Source: Holtermannia corniformis
Lineage: Eukaryota > Basidiomycota > Tremellomycetes > Holtermanniales
Assembly (NCBI GenBank): GCA_001599935.1
Contig: BCIJ01000001.1
Coordinates: 188,277-252,276 of the forward strand
Length of the DNA stretch: 64,000 nt
Reading direction: 5' to 3'
The notes under the pieces were generated by a model, which worked only from the letters and a program-made list of their open reading frames with translations, had not been told where the DNA came from and ran no database searches. A program made the translations under genes and the position numbers. Shown one piece after another: positions 47,835 through 59,992 of this stretch. How positions within the stretch are numbered: the stretch's first letter is position 1; every line of letters starts with the position of its first letter.

Positions 47835-49235
47835 CTAGTTCAACAGCCCGTTCGCTTGCGCGATATCCTTGAGCCGCTTCAGCTCGGCCCACGACAGCCC
47901 TTCGACCTGTCGCTGCATGTCTTCGGGGATCGCAACGTCCATGATGGGTTCAAACAGGTCTTCGTCTTCAACGTCGTCGTCGTCGGGCGACTCGTCGCCC
48001 GAATCGTCATTGTCGTCGTCGCCACGGTGCTGGGGCGAGGATGGGACGAATTCGGGGTCTTCGTCATTTTCGTCTTCGGAGAAGAAGGAAAAGGCGATGC
48101 CGGGTGGGTTTGAGCGTTCGACCGGTCTGGCGGCTGGCGTCGCAGCTGTTGACATGCCGAGAGCGGCTCGGAGACCGATGACCCTGTGAATGGGTCAGGG
48201 GAGCTTCGGATGCTCGCAGTTTGACATACTCGTATTCGAGCTGGGTATGGCGCGCGAGAAGATCCGCATAGCGTTTCTCGCTATCTGCTAGTTTTACTTC
48301 GACCTCGGTCTGTTGGTCCTTTTTCTTCTTGCGACTCTCAACCGCTAGGTACGTCTCAGCACGAGCTTAATCGAAGACATAAAGCTCCCACCAGCCACGC
48401 GGTTCCGCGCCCGTCGGCGCGCGAGCATCTCCTCCCTTGGCATCGTCTTGCGGCTCTTCGGGCCCCTCGGGGGCAGTGGCCATTCCGGCAAGCCAGGGAT
48501 ATCGGCACCGAGCCCGTCCGGCCGCTTACTGGCTTGATCACTCGACCCGGGGGTATCGCTCGTCTCGGCGTCATCGCCATCTGCAGCTTTTCGCTTGCCC
48601 TTGCCTGTCCCATTCTTGTTCGCACGCGGGGTCGAGCCGGCATCACTGAGCGCCAGATCACCATAGGTCCCGGGGTCTGCAGTATAGCCGCTCGGCGACG
48701 GCTGTACGGTCGCAGGCGTGATACTAGCAGGCGTCTGTTGAAAGTAGTGCGCCACGGCCTGGGCTAGAGTCTCGAGAGTGTAGCCGCCCGGTAGTACTGG
48801 CGCGGACGGCTGCTGCGGTTGCAGTGCAGGCGCGTGCGAGCTTGTGCCCTGATGCAGTTGTGCGAAGAAGGCTTGTTGATCTGCGAGTTGCGGCGCTGGT
48901 GGTCGGCGCGAGATGCGACCCGAGCGCGTCTGCGTTTCGTGCGGATCATGGCTCGACGCGGTACTGTGACCACCCAGCAACGCTGCGAGCTGAGCATGCG
49001 ACGGTACGAACGCCGCCGAGTCGAACGCGTTGAACGAAGGGGTCTATCGTATACCACATTAGCGTGACGACTCGCCGTATGCGATGCTGACCTGCAGTGC
49101 CGGGTCGATCAGATTGAGTGGGATCTCATGCCCGTTGGAGACGGTCTTTACGCCGTGATCGTTTGAGAGCTCGCCTGCTGCGTGTGCCAGTGTCTGCAGT
49201 GCATCTTCGTCGGTGGCCAGTGCGGTCGAAGCCAT
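47835..49235 (-). CDS. bZIP transcription factor
   Basis: Sequence-specific nuclear transcription factor. Four exons from ATG 49235 (MASTALATDEDALQTLAHAA) to stop 47835-47837. The long Gln/Pro/Ser N-terminal half is followed by PREEMLARRRARNRVAAVES-RKKKK. Its basic region fits the bZIP consensus N-x2-A-A-x2-S-R-x-K, assembled across an intron at about 48350-48395. A heptad zipper follows (VEVKLADSEKRYADLLARHTQLEYE, about 48230-48300). The C-terminus is acidic (DDDNDDSGDESPDDDDVEDEDLF) and may be an activation domain. The basic region is not clearly Hac1, Gcn4 or AP-1, so I do not name it. The leader carries two upstream reading frames (separate entries), suggesting translational control. Total about 415 residues. 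Confidence 0.88.
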
Positions 49236-49272
49236 CGTGTTTGTTGGTGGTGACGCGAGCGCAAAGGGACAT
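49126..49272 (-). promoter_or_regulatory. Upstream ORF 2 overlapping the bZIP start out of frame
   Basis: ATG at 49272, 37 nt before the bZIP ATG, opens a 48-codon frame that ends TGA at 49126-49128 inside the bZIP coding region in another frame. If the mRNA includes it, scanning ribosomes using this ATG cannot initiate at the bZIP start. Confidence 0.5.
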
Positions 49273-49825
49273 GTCGTGTCGTGGAAGACGCAAACACGGC
49301 GAGGCTAGCAGTTGTCTAGCAGCTCACTAGCAATGTCCGAGCAACTGTCTAGCAGCTGCCTAGCAATCGATGCGAACATCACGCTTGGCTGCATTCTGAC
49401 CAGATCGACGGACCCAGCGCTGCTTGCGACACCTACTTGCGGTATGCCTTGCGCTCGCTCACGCTGACTTGCAGAACGACAGTCGAAGACAGCCCATGCT
49501 CAAGTTGGGAATGGCGTCAGCTAACAACGACCTATGTCGCCGCTACATGTTATAACAGCTGTCTAGCAGTTTGGCGTGCTAGAGCTGGTAGCGGACACCG
49601 GATCACTGCCCGCCGTTGCCACCCAGATTTTGCTGCTATCCCTGCGTCTGCACCATCCTGATCCGACAAGCATACACTCGCGCGGATCAGCAGCAAGACG
49701 CCGTTCGGGTCATCAATAGGCCTCGATCCAACGTCAACATCAGTCACGTCCGGATACTGACACCAGAGCGCTCGAGTTGACGCACGTAAATCAAGTACAC
49801 TTGTCCAGCTCATCGCCTCGCCATC
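49236..49825. promoter_or_regulatory. Divergent promoter region bZIP / MRD1 with CTAGCA repeats
   Basis: 590 bp between two divergent starts, the longest divergent intergenic region in the window. The element TGTCTAGCAG occurs around 49313, 49347 and 49563, with further CTAGCA copies near 49304, 49326 and 49359. The bZIP-proximal part encodes the two uORFs. No RNA gene was recognised in the remainder (49395-49825). Confidence 0.5.
49305..49394 (-). promoter_or_regulatory. Upstream ORF 1 in the bZIP leader (29 codons)
   Basis: ATG at 49394 opens a 29-codon frame ending TAG at 49305-49307, 32 nt before uORF2. The peptide contains two similar segments, QLLDSCSDIA and ELLDNC, encoded by a repeated CTGCTAGACA element. 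The transcript start is unknown, so inclusion in the mRNA is inferred. Confidence 0.45.
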
Positions 49826-52513
49826 ATGTGAGTCCACTACTCGATCCGACGTCATCCAACAAACCAGCCTCAACGACAGCTCTTAGCTCACACGCCACAG
49901 GTCTCGCCTCATCTTCCGCAACCTTCCGTCAACTCTCAATCCTACAGCCTTTCAACACCACCTCACAGCCCCCACCGAGCTCGCCAGCTGCTCCCTCACC
50001 GACTCCAAACTCGTAGCCAAACGCCGCTTTGCATTCGTAGGCTACAAGACTGCAGAAGAAGCCCAAAAAGTCAAACAGTGGTTCAATGGGACTTATATCG
50101 GTACGACCAAGATCATTGTCGAGGATGTGCGGGATGAGGTTGGTCCGGGTGATTCCTGCATCGGCTTGGCTGATGGGATGTAGCCTCTTGCAGCTCCACC
50201 TTCTAAGAAGGCTAGGACTGATGCTAGTGGGATGAAACCAACGACGGGCAATGCGATTCCGGCGAGCGGCAGCAGACCGGCACGACCCAACAAGCAGCTC
50301 GAGCAGTTTATGCAGGTCATGACCGGTGTCGACCCCGTCGCCTCGTCGTCGTCCTCTGGCCCGAATGGTGCGCAAAGGGATCAAGGCTGGGGCGCCAAGG
50401 GTAAAGTTAAGGAGGTCGTGCCCGAGCCCGTACCCGAGCCGGTGGTCCAAGTGGCGCCAGAGGAGCCAGAGGATGAGGACGACGATGCGGCCTGGTTGAG
50501 AAAGCGGCAGGAGCAGGCTCAGGCGACCAAGTCGCAGCCCGTGGACAATCCCGTGGCCGATCCAGCTGCTCCAGAGCGAGTGGTAGAGACGGTCACGGCA
50601 GTCGACATTACGCAACCGTCTCTTCCAGACGCTGCGCCAGATCCAAACGTACGTCCAAACCACGCGACCGTGAGCACATACTCATTTTATCTACAGGTCA
50701 ACGCAGATGAAGATCTCATCCTTCAATCATCCCGGCTCTTTGTTCGTAACCTGGCCTTTGTCACGACCGCGTCCGACCTTTCAGCGCATTTCGCCCAATT
50801 CGGGACGGTTGCCGAATGCCACCTGCCCGTCTCAAGCACGACGTCTCAACCGCTTGGCACGGCGTTCATCATGTTCACAGACCCGGAGGCGGCCCTGGCG
50901 GCGTACCGTACGCTCGACAAGACGACGTTTCAAGGTCGATTGATGCATGTGCTGCCGGGACGGTTCAAGCCTGGCCAGGAGCCGGGTGGGAAGCGGGCGG
51001 GCGTGGGAGAGAAAATCAAGGTGCTCGGCAAGGACGTGCTGGAGAAGGGCGCGATCAAGAAGGGCGTAGAGGATAAGCGCAAGAGTGAGGCCGGCAAGGG
51101 GATGAACTGGGCAACGCTGTATATGAACGTGAGTTGCGGCGGCGCCTTGACGTTCCGAACATCACTGATGTCATGTTCAGAGCGACGCCGTCGTAGCATC
51201 CGTGGCGGACCGGATGGGCGTCAGTAAGGCTGATCTGCTGAATGGCGAGAATGGCGATGCGGCCGTCAAGCTCGCTTTGGCCGAGACGCACGTCATCCAA
51301 GAGACGAAAAAGTACTTTGAAGAGGTACGTCGAGGCTCGAGTCTGAGTCATGCGCTGACGCCCATACAGCAAGGGATCCAACTGGACGCTTTCGCGAGCC
51401 ATGTCCCTCGCTCGCAAACCATCATCCTCGTCAAGAACATTCCGTACGGCACGACGATCAACACCCTGACCGATCTCTTCTCTCCGTATGGTGACGTTGC
51501 GCGCGTCCTGCTCCCTCCGGCTGGCACGCTCGGTGTCGTCGAGTTCCCGACGACCGAAGAGTGCTCGCGCGCGTTCAAGGCGGTAGCGTATCGCCGGATC
51601 GGTAACTCTGTCATCTACCTTGAGAAGGGTCCCGTCGGGATGTTCAAGGAGACGGCCGAGGAACGTGCTCAGGGCATCAAGGATCGGAATCAAGCGGATG
51701 CCCTGCGAGCCGTTCAGGCCGTCGAGTCTGCCGCGGCCCGCGAAGAGCCCGAGGAATCAGACGAGAAGGGATCGACACTGTTCCTCAAGAACCTGTCGTT
51801 TGCCACTACGTCTGAGCGATTGGCCAGCGTCCTCTCTTCCCTCCCCGGTTTCTCCTTCACCCGCGTTCAGACAAAGCCGGACCCGAAGCGACCTGGGCAG
51901 AAACTGTCAATGGGCTATGGGTTCGTTGGGTTCAGGACCCGTGATGCTGCACAGAACGCGTTCAACGGCTTGCAAGGTTTCGAAGTCGATGGTCACAAGC
52001 TTGAAGTCAAGTTTGCGCAGCGCGGGGGTGAAGCTGCAGGCGACATGGAGAAGACGGGCAGGGAGGCCGGCACGGGCAAGAGCAAGACGACAAAGATGAT
52101 GGTCAAGAACTTGCCGTTCGAAGCGACGCGTAAAGAGGTCAAGGAGCTGTTCAGGTGAGTCGGCGCGCTATTTCAAGCTAGAGCTAGACTGACGTGATGA
52201 TCACAGTGCATACGGTCAACTCAAGTCGGTTCGTCTGCCCAAAAAGGCCGATGCACGCGGGCACGGGCGCGGGTTCGCATTCTTGGACTTTACGACCCGG
52301 CGCGAGGCCGAGACGGCCATGGAGGCGCTCAAGCACACGCACTTGCTCGGCCGGCATCTCGTGCTCGAATGGGCCGAAGAGGACGCCGTCGACGTCGAAA
52401 AGCTCCGACAAAAGGTTGGCCAAGCGTACGGCAAGGGCGAGGCAGTGGGCGGACGCAAGCGCAAGCTCGATCTTGGGGGCGGCCAGGATATGGACGAGAA
52501 CGATGGCATGTAG
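49826..52513 (+). CDS. MRD1: MRD1 multiple-RRM rRNA processing factor
   Basis: Nucleolar RNA-binding protein of the Mrd1/RBM19 family, needed for early pre-rRNA cleavages and 40S assembly in the SSU processome. The start codon is itself split: AT at 49826-49827, then an intron 49828-49900, then G, giving MSRLIFRNLPSTLNPTAFQ. Five RRMs can be followed. RRM1 is N-terminal (RFAFVGYKTAEEAQKV). RRM2 has RLFVRNLAFVTTASDL (about 50740). RRM3 has QTIILVKNIPYGTTINTL (about 51415). RRM4 has STLFLKNLSFATTSERL (about 51775), and RRM5 has KMMVKNLPFEATRKEV (about 52095) with GRGFAFLDF. An acidic linker (about 50440-50500) lies between RRM1 and RRM2. Stop TAG 52511-52513; about 750 residues. The gene converges on SDO1, another ribosome factor, 80 bp away. 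Confidence 0.95.
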
Positions 52514-52593
52514 GCGCTATGCACCTGATTGAAATGATACAATGGCGTGCATGCTGATGATTATACTTGGTACGATGTGAGAGCTGGCAGTTT

Positions 52594-53585
52594 CTAGTCT
52601 AGGCCGCCGCCTTTCTTGGCGCCGACGCTGCCCATTGACTCGACGCGGCCCTTGCCTTTGGTTTCTTGCGCCACGAGGTCGGTCAGAGCTCGGAACGCGG
52701 CAGGCGCCGCATGTACAATCTAGCCCATCAGCATCTATTCCACCGCTCATACATACACTCACCGCTTCCCATTTACCATCCTCCATCGTATCCTCCTCGA
52801 CCTCGTCCACGTCCTTCAAGATCTGCTCCTTGAGCCGCTTGCCGTCCTTTGCCGCCATCGAGATCCGAAGCCTCATCCGAACGCGCTGGATCGGTAGCGT
52901 CTCACCAGACGCTAGGACGCGGATCAGATCGAGCGCTTGGCCCTTGGCAGCGCGCTCCGACTTGACACTGAACCCAATCTCCGTCATGGCCTTTTCGACC
53001 ATGCCGACCGTGTGCGGACGGTTGGTCGTCGGGTCGACAGTCATTTCAGATACAAGGGTCGCAATCTCGCGCGAGAGAGCAGAGAGGTGGTGCGAACGCT
53101 CAGCCGCGTTGATCTGGAGTTCACCCTTCTTGAGGATCTGCACACTCATGAGCTGGCCGCGTTTGGTGACGAAGTGTTCGCACCTCGGCAACGCATTTGG
53201 AAACGTCGGCGGTGCCAAAGGCCTTTTCGAGGTCTTGGGTCTTGGCCACCTGGCCTTTCGAGACGTTGGTGAAGACTTGTTCGATTTGGAGGATCTCGGA
53301 TAGGTCGGTCTCGCTGAGGTCTGTCAGCGCCGCGCGTCTGGCCAGCAGGCATCGACTGACACGCCAGACCGGTATTCTGACACTTTGTTCTTGTAGCAAG
53401 CCACCTTGAGCACCTGTCAGCTAGCCAAACGTCGCGGTCAACGCTCGCGACTGACCTCGAAGCGCTTGCCACCCTTCTTCATCTTGACAATTGACACATT
53501 GGTGAGTCTGCAGGTCGTATCAGCCCACCGACTACTTCTGGGAGTCATCACCCACTTGATCTGCGTTCCTGGTTGTTGGATCATC
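52594..53585 (-). CDS. SDO1: SBDS/Sdo1 ribosome maturation factor
   Basis: Shwachman-Bodian-Diamond protein homologue, which with the GTPase Efl1 removes Tif6 from pre-60S particles. The start is ATG at 53583-53585 (MIQQPGTQIK), whose first intron joins IK to LTNVSIVKMKKGGKRFE. The FYSH domain continues VACYKNKV, LSEILQIEQVFTNVSKGQVA and DLEKAFGT. The central domain has LKKGELQINAAERSHHLSALSREIATLV and RPHTVGMVEKAMTEIGFSV. A C-terminal ferredoxin-like part (RVRMRLRISMAAKDGKRLKEQI) leads to AKKGGGLD and TAG at 52594-52596. About 250 residues, as expected. Four or five introns. It shares a 173-bp divergent promoter with the small zinc-finger gene. Confidence 0.94.
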
Positions 53586-53758
53586 CTGCACGATGCCTCT
53601 AGATCGTGCTAGAGTCTGTCGAGTAGTCATGACTTGGGTTGGGTGGACGCCAATAAAGTGAGATCCCAAACACGCGAGCAAGCGTCGACTTTTCGGACCA
53701 CCCTGTCCACAGCCCACATCTCTCCCCTGTTCCTCTCCAACAGCATCATCTAATCACA

Positions 53759-54143
53759 ATGGGAAACGTACGCTACTCTTCCCGCAGTGTTGGTTCGAAC
53801 GAACATTGACACTGAACGCCAGGGTGCCAAAGCTCAGCAGAAACGTGACCGTGCCGGCGCAGACCAGAAGAAGGGCCCGACGTCGCAGACCAAGACCAAC
53901 TTGGTCAGCCCTTCAGACTCGTTGAGAGCAGTTACTGATTCTACCTCAGGCGTCGCTGACGATCAAGTGCGTGACCTGCATGCAGACTTTCCAGCAGACG
54001 GCCAAAGCGCCCATGTAAGTTCTTCTCGCGTCTGTGCCCATCGTCCAGCACAAGTAGCTGACTCGCTTACCAGGCTGACGGAGCACGCGACAAACAAGCA
54101 CAACAAGACGCTCAAGGACTGCTTCCCGACGTTCGGCGTCTGA
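53759..54143 (+). CDS. Small 4F5/ZNF706-like C2H2 zinc-finger protein
   Basis: Four exons (53759-53767, 53823-53903, 53950-54014, 54074-54143) give a 74-residue basic protein. The N-terminus MGNGAKAQQKRDRAGADQKK resembles the 4F5/SERF-type leader. A single zinc finger follows: IKCVTCMQTFQQTAKAPMLT then EHATNKHNKTL, i.e. CxxC...H-x4-H, of the zf-met2/ZNF706 type. It ends CFPTFGV with TGA 54141-54143. Members are small, abundant and poorly understood; links to protein aggregation and translation have been proposed for relatives. Because three introns break it up, no long frame shows it. Confidence 0.85.
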
Positions 54144-54319
54144 TTGCTGTCTTTCTCGTCTCCCATGTTGTCGCTTGTTTTCCATTTCTTGGGTTGAGGT
54201 GTTCCCATCTCCCGTGTTGCATTTCCTTAATGCCTTGATGCATCGTGTCCTATCTGACTGAAACAACCGACCCCGTTTGCACTATGCTATGCTGACTGTT
54301 CATACTCTTCGTCTCGCCT

Positions 54320-57300
54320 TCAGTGCCCGTACCCTCCGCCTTGCCGAGCCAGCATCGCCCTGCAAGCCGTCAGTTCTGATCGGTGTCTGATCGCGTCCAC
54401 ATCCACTCACGCTCGTTCGGGGTTCATGCCTGGCGGCAGCGCAGCCGGTGGCGCACCGTACTGCTGTGGTGGTGGTGGGTAGTTTGTCACTGGCGGAGGT
54501 GGACCACCGTAGCCGCCAGGTGGGGCGTAACTCTGCTGAGGCGGCATGTTTGGGTAACCTTGGAACCCACCGTACGGCTGCTGCTGGCCGTAACCACCGA
54601 CAGCCACTGGGTATGGCGCAGGTGGAGGAGCGCCAGCAGGTGCGGGAGGTTGTTGGCCATCTGAACGCTCGTCAGCAACTTCCTCTTTTGACTGATGACC
54701 TCAGCACACTCACATGGGTTCGGAGTCACACCGCCGACCGGGCGCGCCAATGGCGTCCGGCCGCCATAAATGGGCGTCCGTCCACCGAGCGGTGCAGGTG
54801 TCCGACCACCCGCCGGTGTCCGCCCACCGTGCATCGGGGTTCGACCAAGGCCGACACCGGGTGTCTTGCCACCGTTCGCTTGCTCCTCAAGCCTGGCAGC
54901 ATACTGCGACTTGAAGGCGTTGCAGAGCTCTAGCACTCCTGGCACTTCGGCAGGTCCAAGCTGGTACGCGCCGGGAAGGACTTTGACGGGCTGCGAGATG
55001 TCAGCAGCGGCCATCATGCCGGTCGGGAAGACTGACCCATGACTGAATCACGCCCCCGTCTTTGGTCGCCTTGTTTAGGAAGCACAGCCGGAGGTAGCCT
55101 GGACGCTTGCTGTCGAGACTGAACCCATAGATACTCCTGCCCGGATGAGCGAGAACATAAGTCTTCAGGTAGGATTCTGTGCGGATGTCAGCACAGTCTG
55201 TGGTTACCAGTAATGCACCCACCAAGCTCGGCCTCCGGCCGGTACTTTTCGTGTAACGCAATCTCGTCTAGCTTGCGGGCGATCGCTTTGACGTGCATGA
55301 CGATCAACTCGTCCAGATCTCCATACGAGTATTTGTCGGCAATCCGGAGCACCTTGCCGAGCGAGAACTCATTCTCTTTGCCGATTTCGACGACATCAAT
55401 GTGCTGGAAGATGCCGTCGTCGACCTTCCAGGTAACAGCAAGGTGATCTGCACCCTTGGATGACGGCCGGATAACGACGTCGCCGCGCTGCTGGTTGGCG
55501 AGAAAAGCTTCGGCTTGCCCAGAGTTCATATTGTGCCAGTTTGGGTGTTTGATCGCTCGGTTGGATCGGTCTGCCTCGCGCCGCTTCTTGCGCTGCAGCG
55601 CCTCGTTCGCCTTGTGCTCCCGGCCGAGGTCAAAGAACTCGTCCTGGTTGAACGGCGGCAGCAGTCGGTGACCTTGCAGTACGTCACTCTGACGCAGACT
55701 GAGCAGAAGCTTCATGCTCTTCGGGTTGACGTTGACGACGAGCGCGGTGACTGTCTGATTACGCTGAACGACTTCGTCGACGCTTCGCGAAAAATCATCC
55801 GAGATGTAGCCGGGCTCGACAAAGGCATCGATGCCAGAGTCGAGGCGGCAGATGACGCCCGTGGTGTTCGACACGCGTACGACGAACGCTGAAACAAGCA
55901 AACCCATACCGATCGTGCGTTCGGTCTCGCCAGTAAGCATACTGACGATCTCCCAGTCTGTCGGCAGAACGAATCCGGTCCGGTGATCAGCCCGAGGGTT
56001 GATGAGTTCTTCCACAATGAGGTCGAGGTAACGCCGCTTCTTGTCGTCCTTCATGCTATCGGCAAAATCATCGAGGGCAAGCGAACGCAGGCCATCGGCA
56101 CTGTTCTCGTCATCCATAACCTGCCACACAACTTTTGAAGGATGCTGATCGGCAACATCATCTGGGTCGAGGTCGAGATTGTCCGCACACATCTTGCGTG
56201 CCAGTTCGTACTCGGAAGGGTGGATGCGCGTCATGTCGAGAGGGTCGGCAAACCCATCGACAGATGAATCTTGGATGTCGAGGTCGTAGTCGGTCAAATC
56301 GTTGATGATGTAGATGAAGGCAGCAGCATTGTTGAAGACGTTCCAGCTGAGGATTTCGGAGAGCACGATCCGACTTGACAAACGGCCGTTTGCCTGAGCG
56401 TGATCAGCATTGCGATGGCTATCTCGACCTCATACTAACCTTCTTACCAATGTCATCAATCAGCGCACGAGCCTTGCGCGGACCGAGACCAGCAACGTAT
56501 GGCAGCAATGTACGCTTGTAGAGGTCACCGATACAAGCGTTGACGTCGACACCGAGCGAGTTGACAATGTTCGTCAACGCGCGCTCAAAGTGGACCAACA
56601 GCTTCTCCTGGGGTACCTATGAAATTATCAGAAAAGCTCTCGCCAAGCGAGCTGACATACCAGCTTCTGATGATGCTCGACAAATGTGACGTTGGCGACA
56701 TCGGGACCGAGGGAGCAGTACGAGTTGAGCGGATTTTGCGCATAGCGTGCGAGCGCCAAGCCGTAGCGACCCGTGATTGGGAGACCTGGGTTCTCCTGTT
56801 GCGCGCGATTCGAGTTCATATACAATCGAGCGACGGCGTCCGGAACGTATGCGACTGGGATACCGTGTTGACGATAGAGTTCATCGCGCTGCAACTTGGC
56901 CGTAGTTTTGTGCTGGGCAATGATGCTCGGGTCGCCGCTTCCATACTGACTGAAGTTGGCTTCAATCTGATCGAGCACGGTAGCGAGGGGTTCGAGGTGG
57001 TGTGCTTGATCGACAGCCGCACCAACCAAGCCCTGCACCTCTTGAAACAAGCGTGATGTTTGGATTGAGAGACCGCCGACAACGATGCCGCCTGGCGGAC
57101 GGTTTGTCAACAGATGCGCGAAACCCTCTTTGCCGGCGTCGTCGGTCAGGTTGTCAAAGCGGGTCTGATCCCGTACGCGACCGTGTCGGTCGACGAAGAC
57201 ACAAATGACGGGATCGTCGCGCGCCCCGCGACCATTCGAGACTGCCAGGATCGACTTTGGCTCGCCGCCGTCTTCAGATCTGAACAATGGGCCCATGTTT

Positions 57301-59716
57301 GCGCGCTGAGCAATGTCAGCAACGTTGCGGCACTCGATGACTGTACCGACCATCTCCAACTCGGCACCGCATCGCTCGGCAATGTACGTTTCGGCCTGCT
57401 CCCGCAGTTGCTCCTTGACCCACTTGGCCGTGACAGGAATCAACGACGCATGCCACGTTTGACGAATGACCTCTGCCCGCTGCTCGTTCCAGTCCTTTGA
57501 TGTCTCGCCGTACGCCTCCGAGTGGTATGCCTTGAGAAGGTGCTCTTCAAAGTTTGCAGAGGCCTCCGGGACCAAGTCGATGTCGATGCCAATGAGACCC
57601 TCGGCCTCGGCGGCAAGGATATGAAGGAATTGCCCACTGTTTGCAAAGAGCTCGACAGGCTTGTTGGTGGTGTATTTGAAGCTCTGTGCCGTGGTTCAGA
57701 CACGCCCACATGGACTATTGCAAACTTACGTAGTACATGTGATACTTGTCAATCTTGGCCAACCCTCTCTCAGTGGGCGTGACGGTCACACGGGCCGACT
57801 GCTGGAACAGATCTCGAGCTTGCTGTCGAAGCAGCGGGTGCTTGGCAAACTCTTGCTGCAGAATGTGACGTGCGGCTGCAGATTGTCATCATCGTACACA
57901 CACTGAAGACTGAACGTACCCGCCAAGACATCCGTGGCAGAGTTGAGATTGCTTGTAACATCCACAAACTCCTCTGCGTACTCGAGCGGGCCGATCGGGT
58001 GATCGACTGATCGCTCCATCCGGATAGCTTCCGAGAAGGCTGTCACGACTGAGCTCGGAGACGCGCCGAAGACCTGTGGTAGGGTTAGTTTGAGTTGTAT
58101 GCTTCTCGTGGCACTCACGTCTACCAAGCCTGATATCGGACCTTCTCTTGTCCGTTCCGCGGTCACTCGCGGTGCAGGACGTCGCCGCATGCCTTCCTCC
58201 AGCGAATCGTCTTCCCGTAATATCCGCATCTCCCGAGGATATCTGACAGACAGCCACTCCAAGCCATCAGCCGAAGCTTCGAGGCTCTCAAGCGCGGCGC
58301 CATCGAGGATCCTCGTCTCAAACAACTCGTCGTCAAAGCCTGGGTTCTTCTCCTTGAGCTTGTAGAACGTCTGCCGGAGGGTTTGACGACGTTCGAAAAT
58401 TGCGCGGAATTTGCAGCCAAGCGAATAGATGGACCACAGCTCGTGACGGAATAGTAGAGCGGTGGCCGCGCGCGTGGTCCGGTCAATGTGGACCCAGTGA
58501 TCTTGCATCTGCTGCCAGAGGTATGGAACTTCGAGGTGTTCCTCGAAGAGTGACGTGAGTGCCTTGGCGACGGCGGTCTTGAATTCGTCGTGAAGACTAG
58601 GCAGAGCTTGGCCTTGCTGTAGGCTGTAGGGATCCACGGCAATAAACGTATCGCGCGTACGAGCAGAGATGCGGGGCAGAACAAAACCGACCGCCACCTC
58701 CATTGGCGGAAAGGGAGTTGATGGGCCAACCGAGGGGTTGAGCAAAAGCGTCGAGCTAAGCAGCTGATGCCGTTCAGGCCGATCGATATCCCGGATGATC
58801 TCGTCGGCTTGCGTCTTGTACACGGCGGCCATTTCTGATGGTTCAAAGACCTGCACCGGCTTAATCACAGGTACCCCGCGCAGTTGCCTCGACGTACCTC
58901 CGCCATCGTTACATCCTGCTTGATTGGCGCATCTTCTTCGTCCACGTCCATGCCCTCCTCGCCTTCGAGCGCCCAGTCGTACTCGTGTCCGTCACCAAAG
59001 ACGGCGTACATCTCGTCGATTGCCCTGCGACGTGTTCAGCCCGGGTCTAGAACCACTCTTTACACGAACTGTTGAGCCAGACCGGATACGTTTGGTCGCC
59101 CACGCGCTTGTTCTCTTTGCTTGCGTTTTTCCTCTCGCCGTCTGGCACGCCGCTGCTCATCCGTCTCTCCCTCAAAGCCCTCGGGTTCATCATCATCCTC
59201 GATGAAGTCGTCCATGTCGTCTACGTCCATATCGTCGTGCGCGGCACGTTGCTCGTTTCGCTCCTCGTCCCTGAAGATGTCCTGCAAGCCCGGCTCCTCG
59301 CCACCAGAGCCTGGTTCGCCACGCCGGCGCAAGCGGTTGAGCTTTTGCTCTGACCGTGACGGGCCGGCGCGACCCGTGTTCTCGCCAATCAAGTCGAGGT
59401 CATCTTCGTCAAGTTCAAGCGCTGCTCGCTCTGTTCATGAAATCAGCTCTGATTCAGCTCCTAATTGGTGCGACGTACCCCTCCTCTTCCTCTTCTTCCT
59501 ACGCTCCTTGCGCTTCCTTCGCCGCGTCTCCGTGTCGTCGCTTGCAGCATCGGCATCCTCATCTTCCTCGTCCTCGTCGACAATGAACCCCTCCTTGACC
59601 TTTCGAAGCTCATCGAGATCCTCTTGAGACTCTTCCTCTGATGAATCATCCTCGCCGTAGGGTCGGATGGCATCGCCCTCTCCCTCGTCTGAAGGCGGTT
59701 CAGACCTGTCAGACAT
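54320..59716 (-). CDS. SPT6: SPT6 transcription elongation factor / histone chaperone
   Basis: Histone H3-H4 chaperone travelling with RNA polymerase II. Start [15 protein letters not shown] at 59716. A very acidic N-terminus is followed by the core: [15 protein letters not shown], then the YqgF/RNase H-like domain (about 57080-57320; [21 protein letters not shown]) and the helix-hairpin-helix (about 56440-56560; [20 protein letters not shown]). Next are the S1 domain (about 55700-55950; VCRL-like [20 protein letters not shown]) and the tandem SH2 domains (about 54960-55560; [27 protein letters not shown]). The tail contains five GGRTP-type repeats (about 54740-54850) and a Gly/Pro/Tyr-rich end. 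A final intron (GTGAGT donor, CTGAC branch) links NPERA to [12 protein letters not shown]. Without that splice the protein would stop at 54407. About 1,600 residues. Confidence 0.94.
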
Positions 59717-59992
59717 GCTGGGTAGACGGGTAGACAAGTGTTTGCGCCAGGACTGCAGCCTTTTCCAGCTGATCGGATCTAGCACTCGGCGGCGCCTTGA
59801 GCCAGAAAGCCTATGTACCCTTTTGCGTCGCCGTGTTGCTGGCAGTAGAGAGCAAATACAACAGCGGCAAGCGAGGCAGAGCAATACTATGGAGATGGCC
59901 GGCTAACCCCACGGTGATTCGGCGATTTCACATCCAAGGGGGTTTGGCTACTGACTTCACCGTCGAAGTCTGTTTGGTTCGCTCCATCTGCA

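Noticed and set aside
54407..54409. SPT6 stop after NPERA
   Set aside because: The TGA belongs to a GTGAGT donor. Using the following CTGAC branch and GCAG acceptor yields [12 protein letters not shown], a more natural tail, with the stop at 54320-54322.
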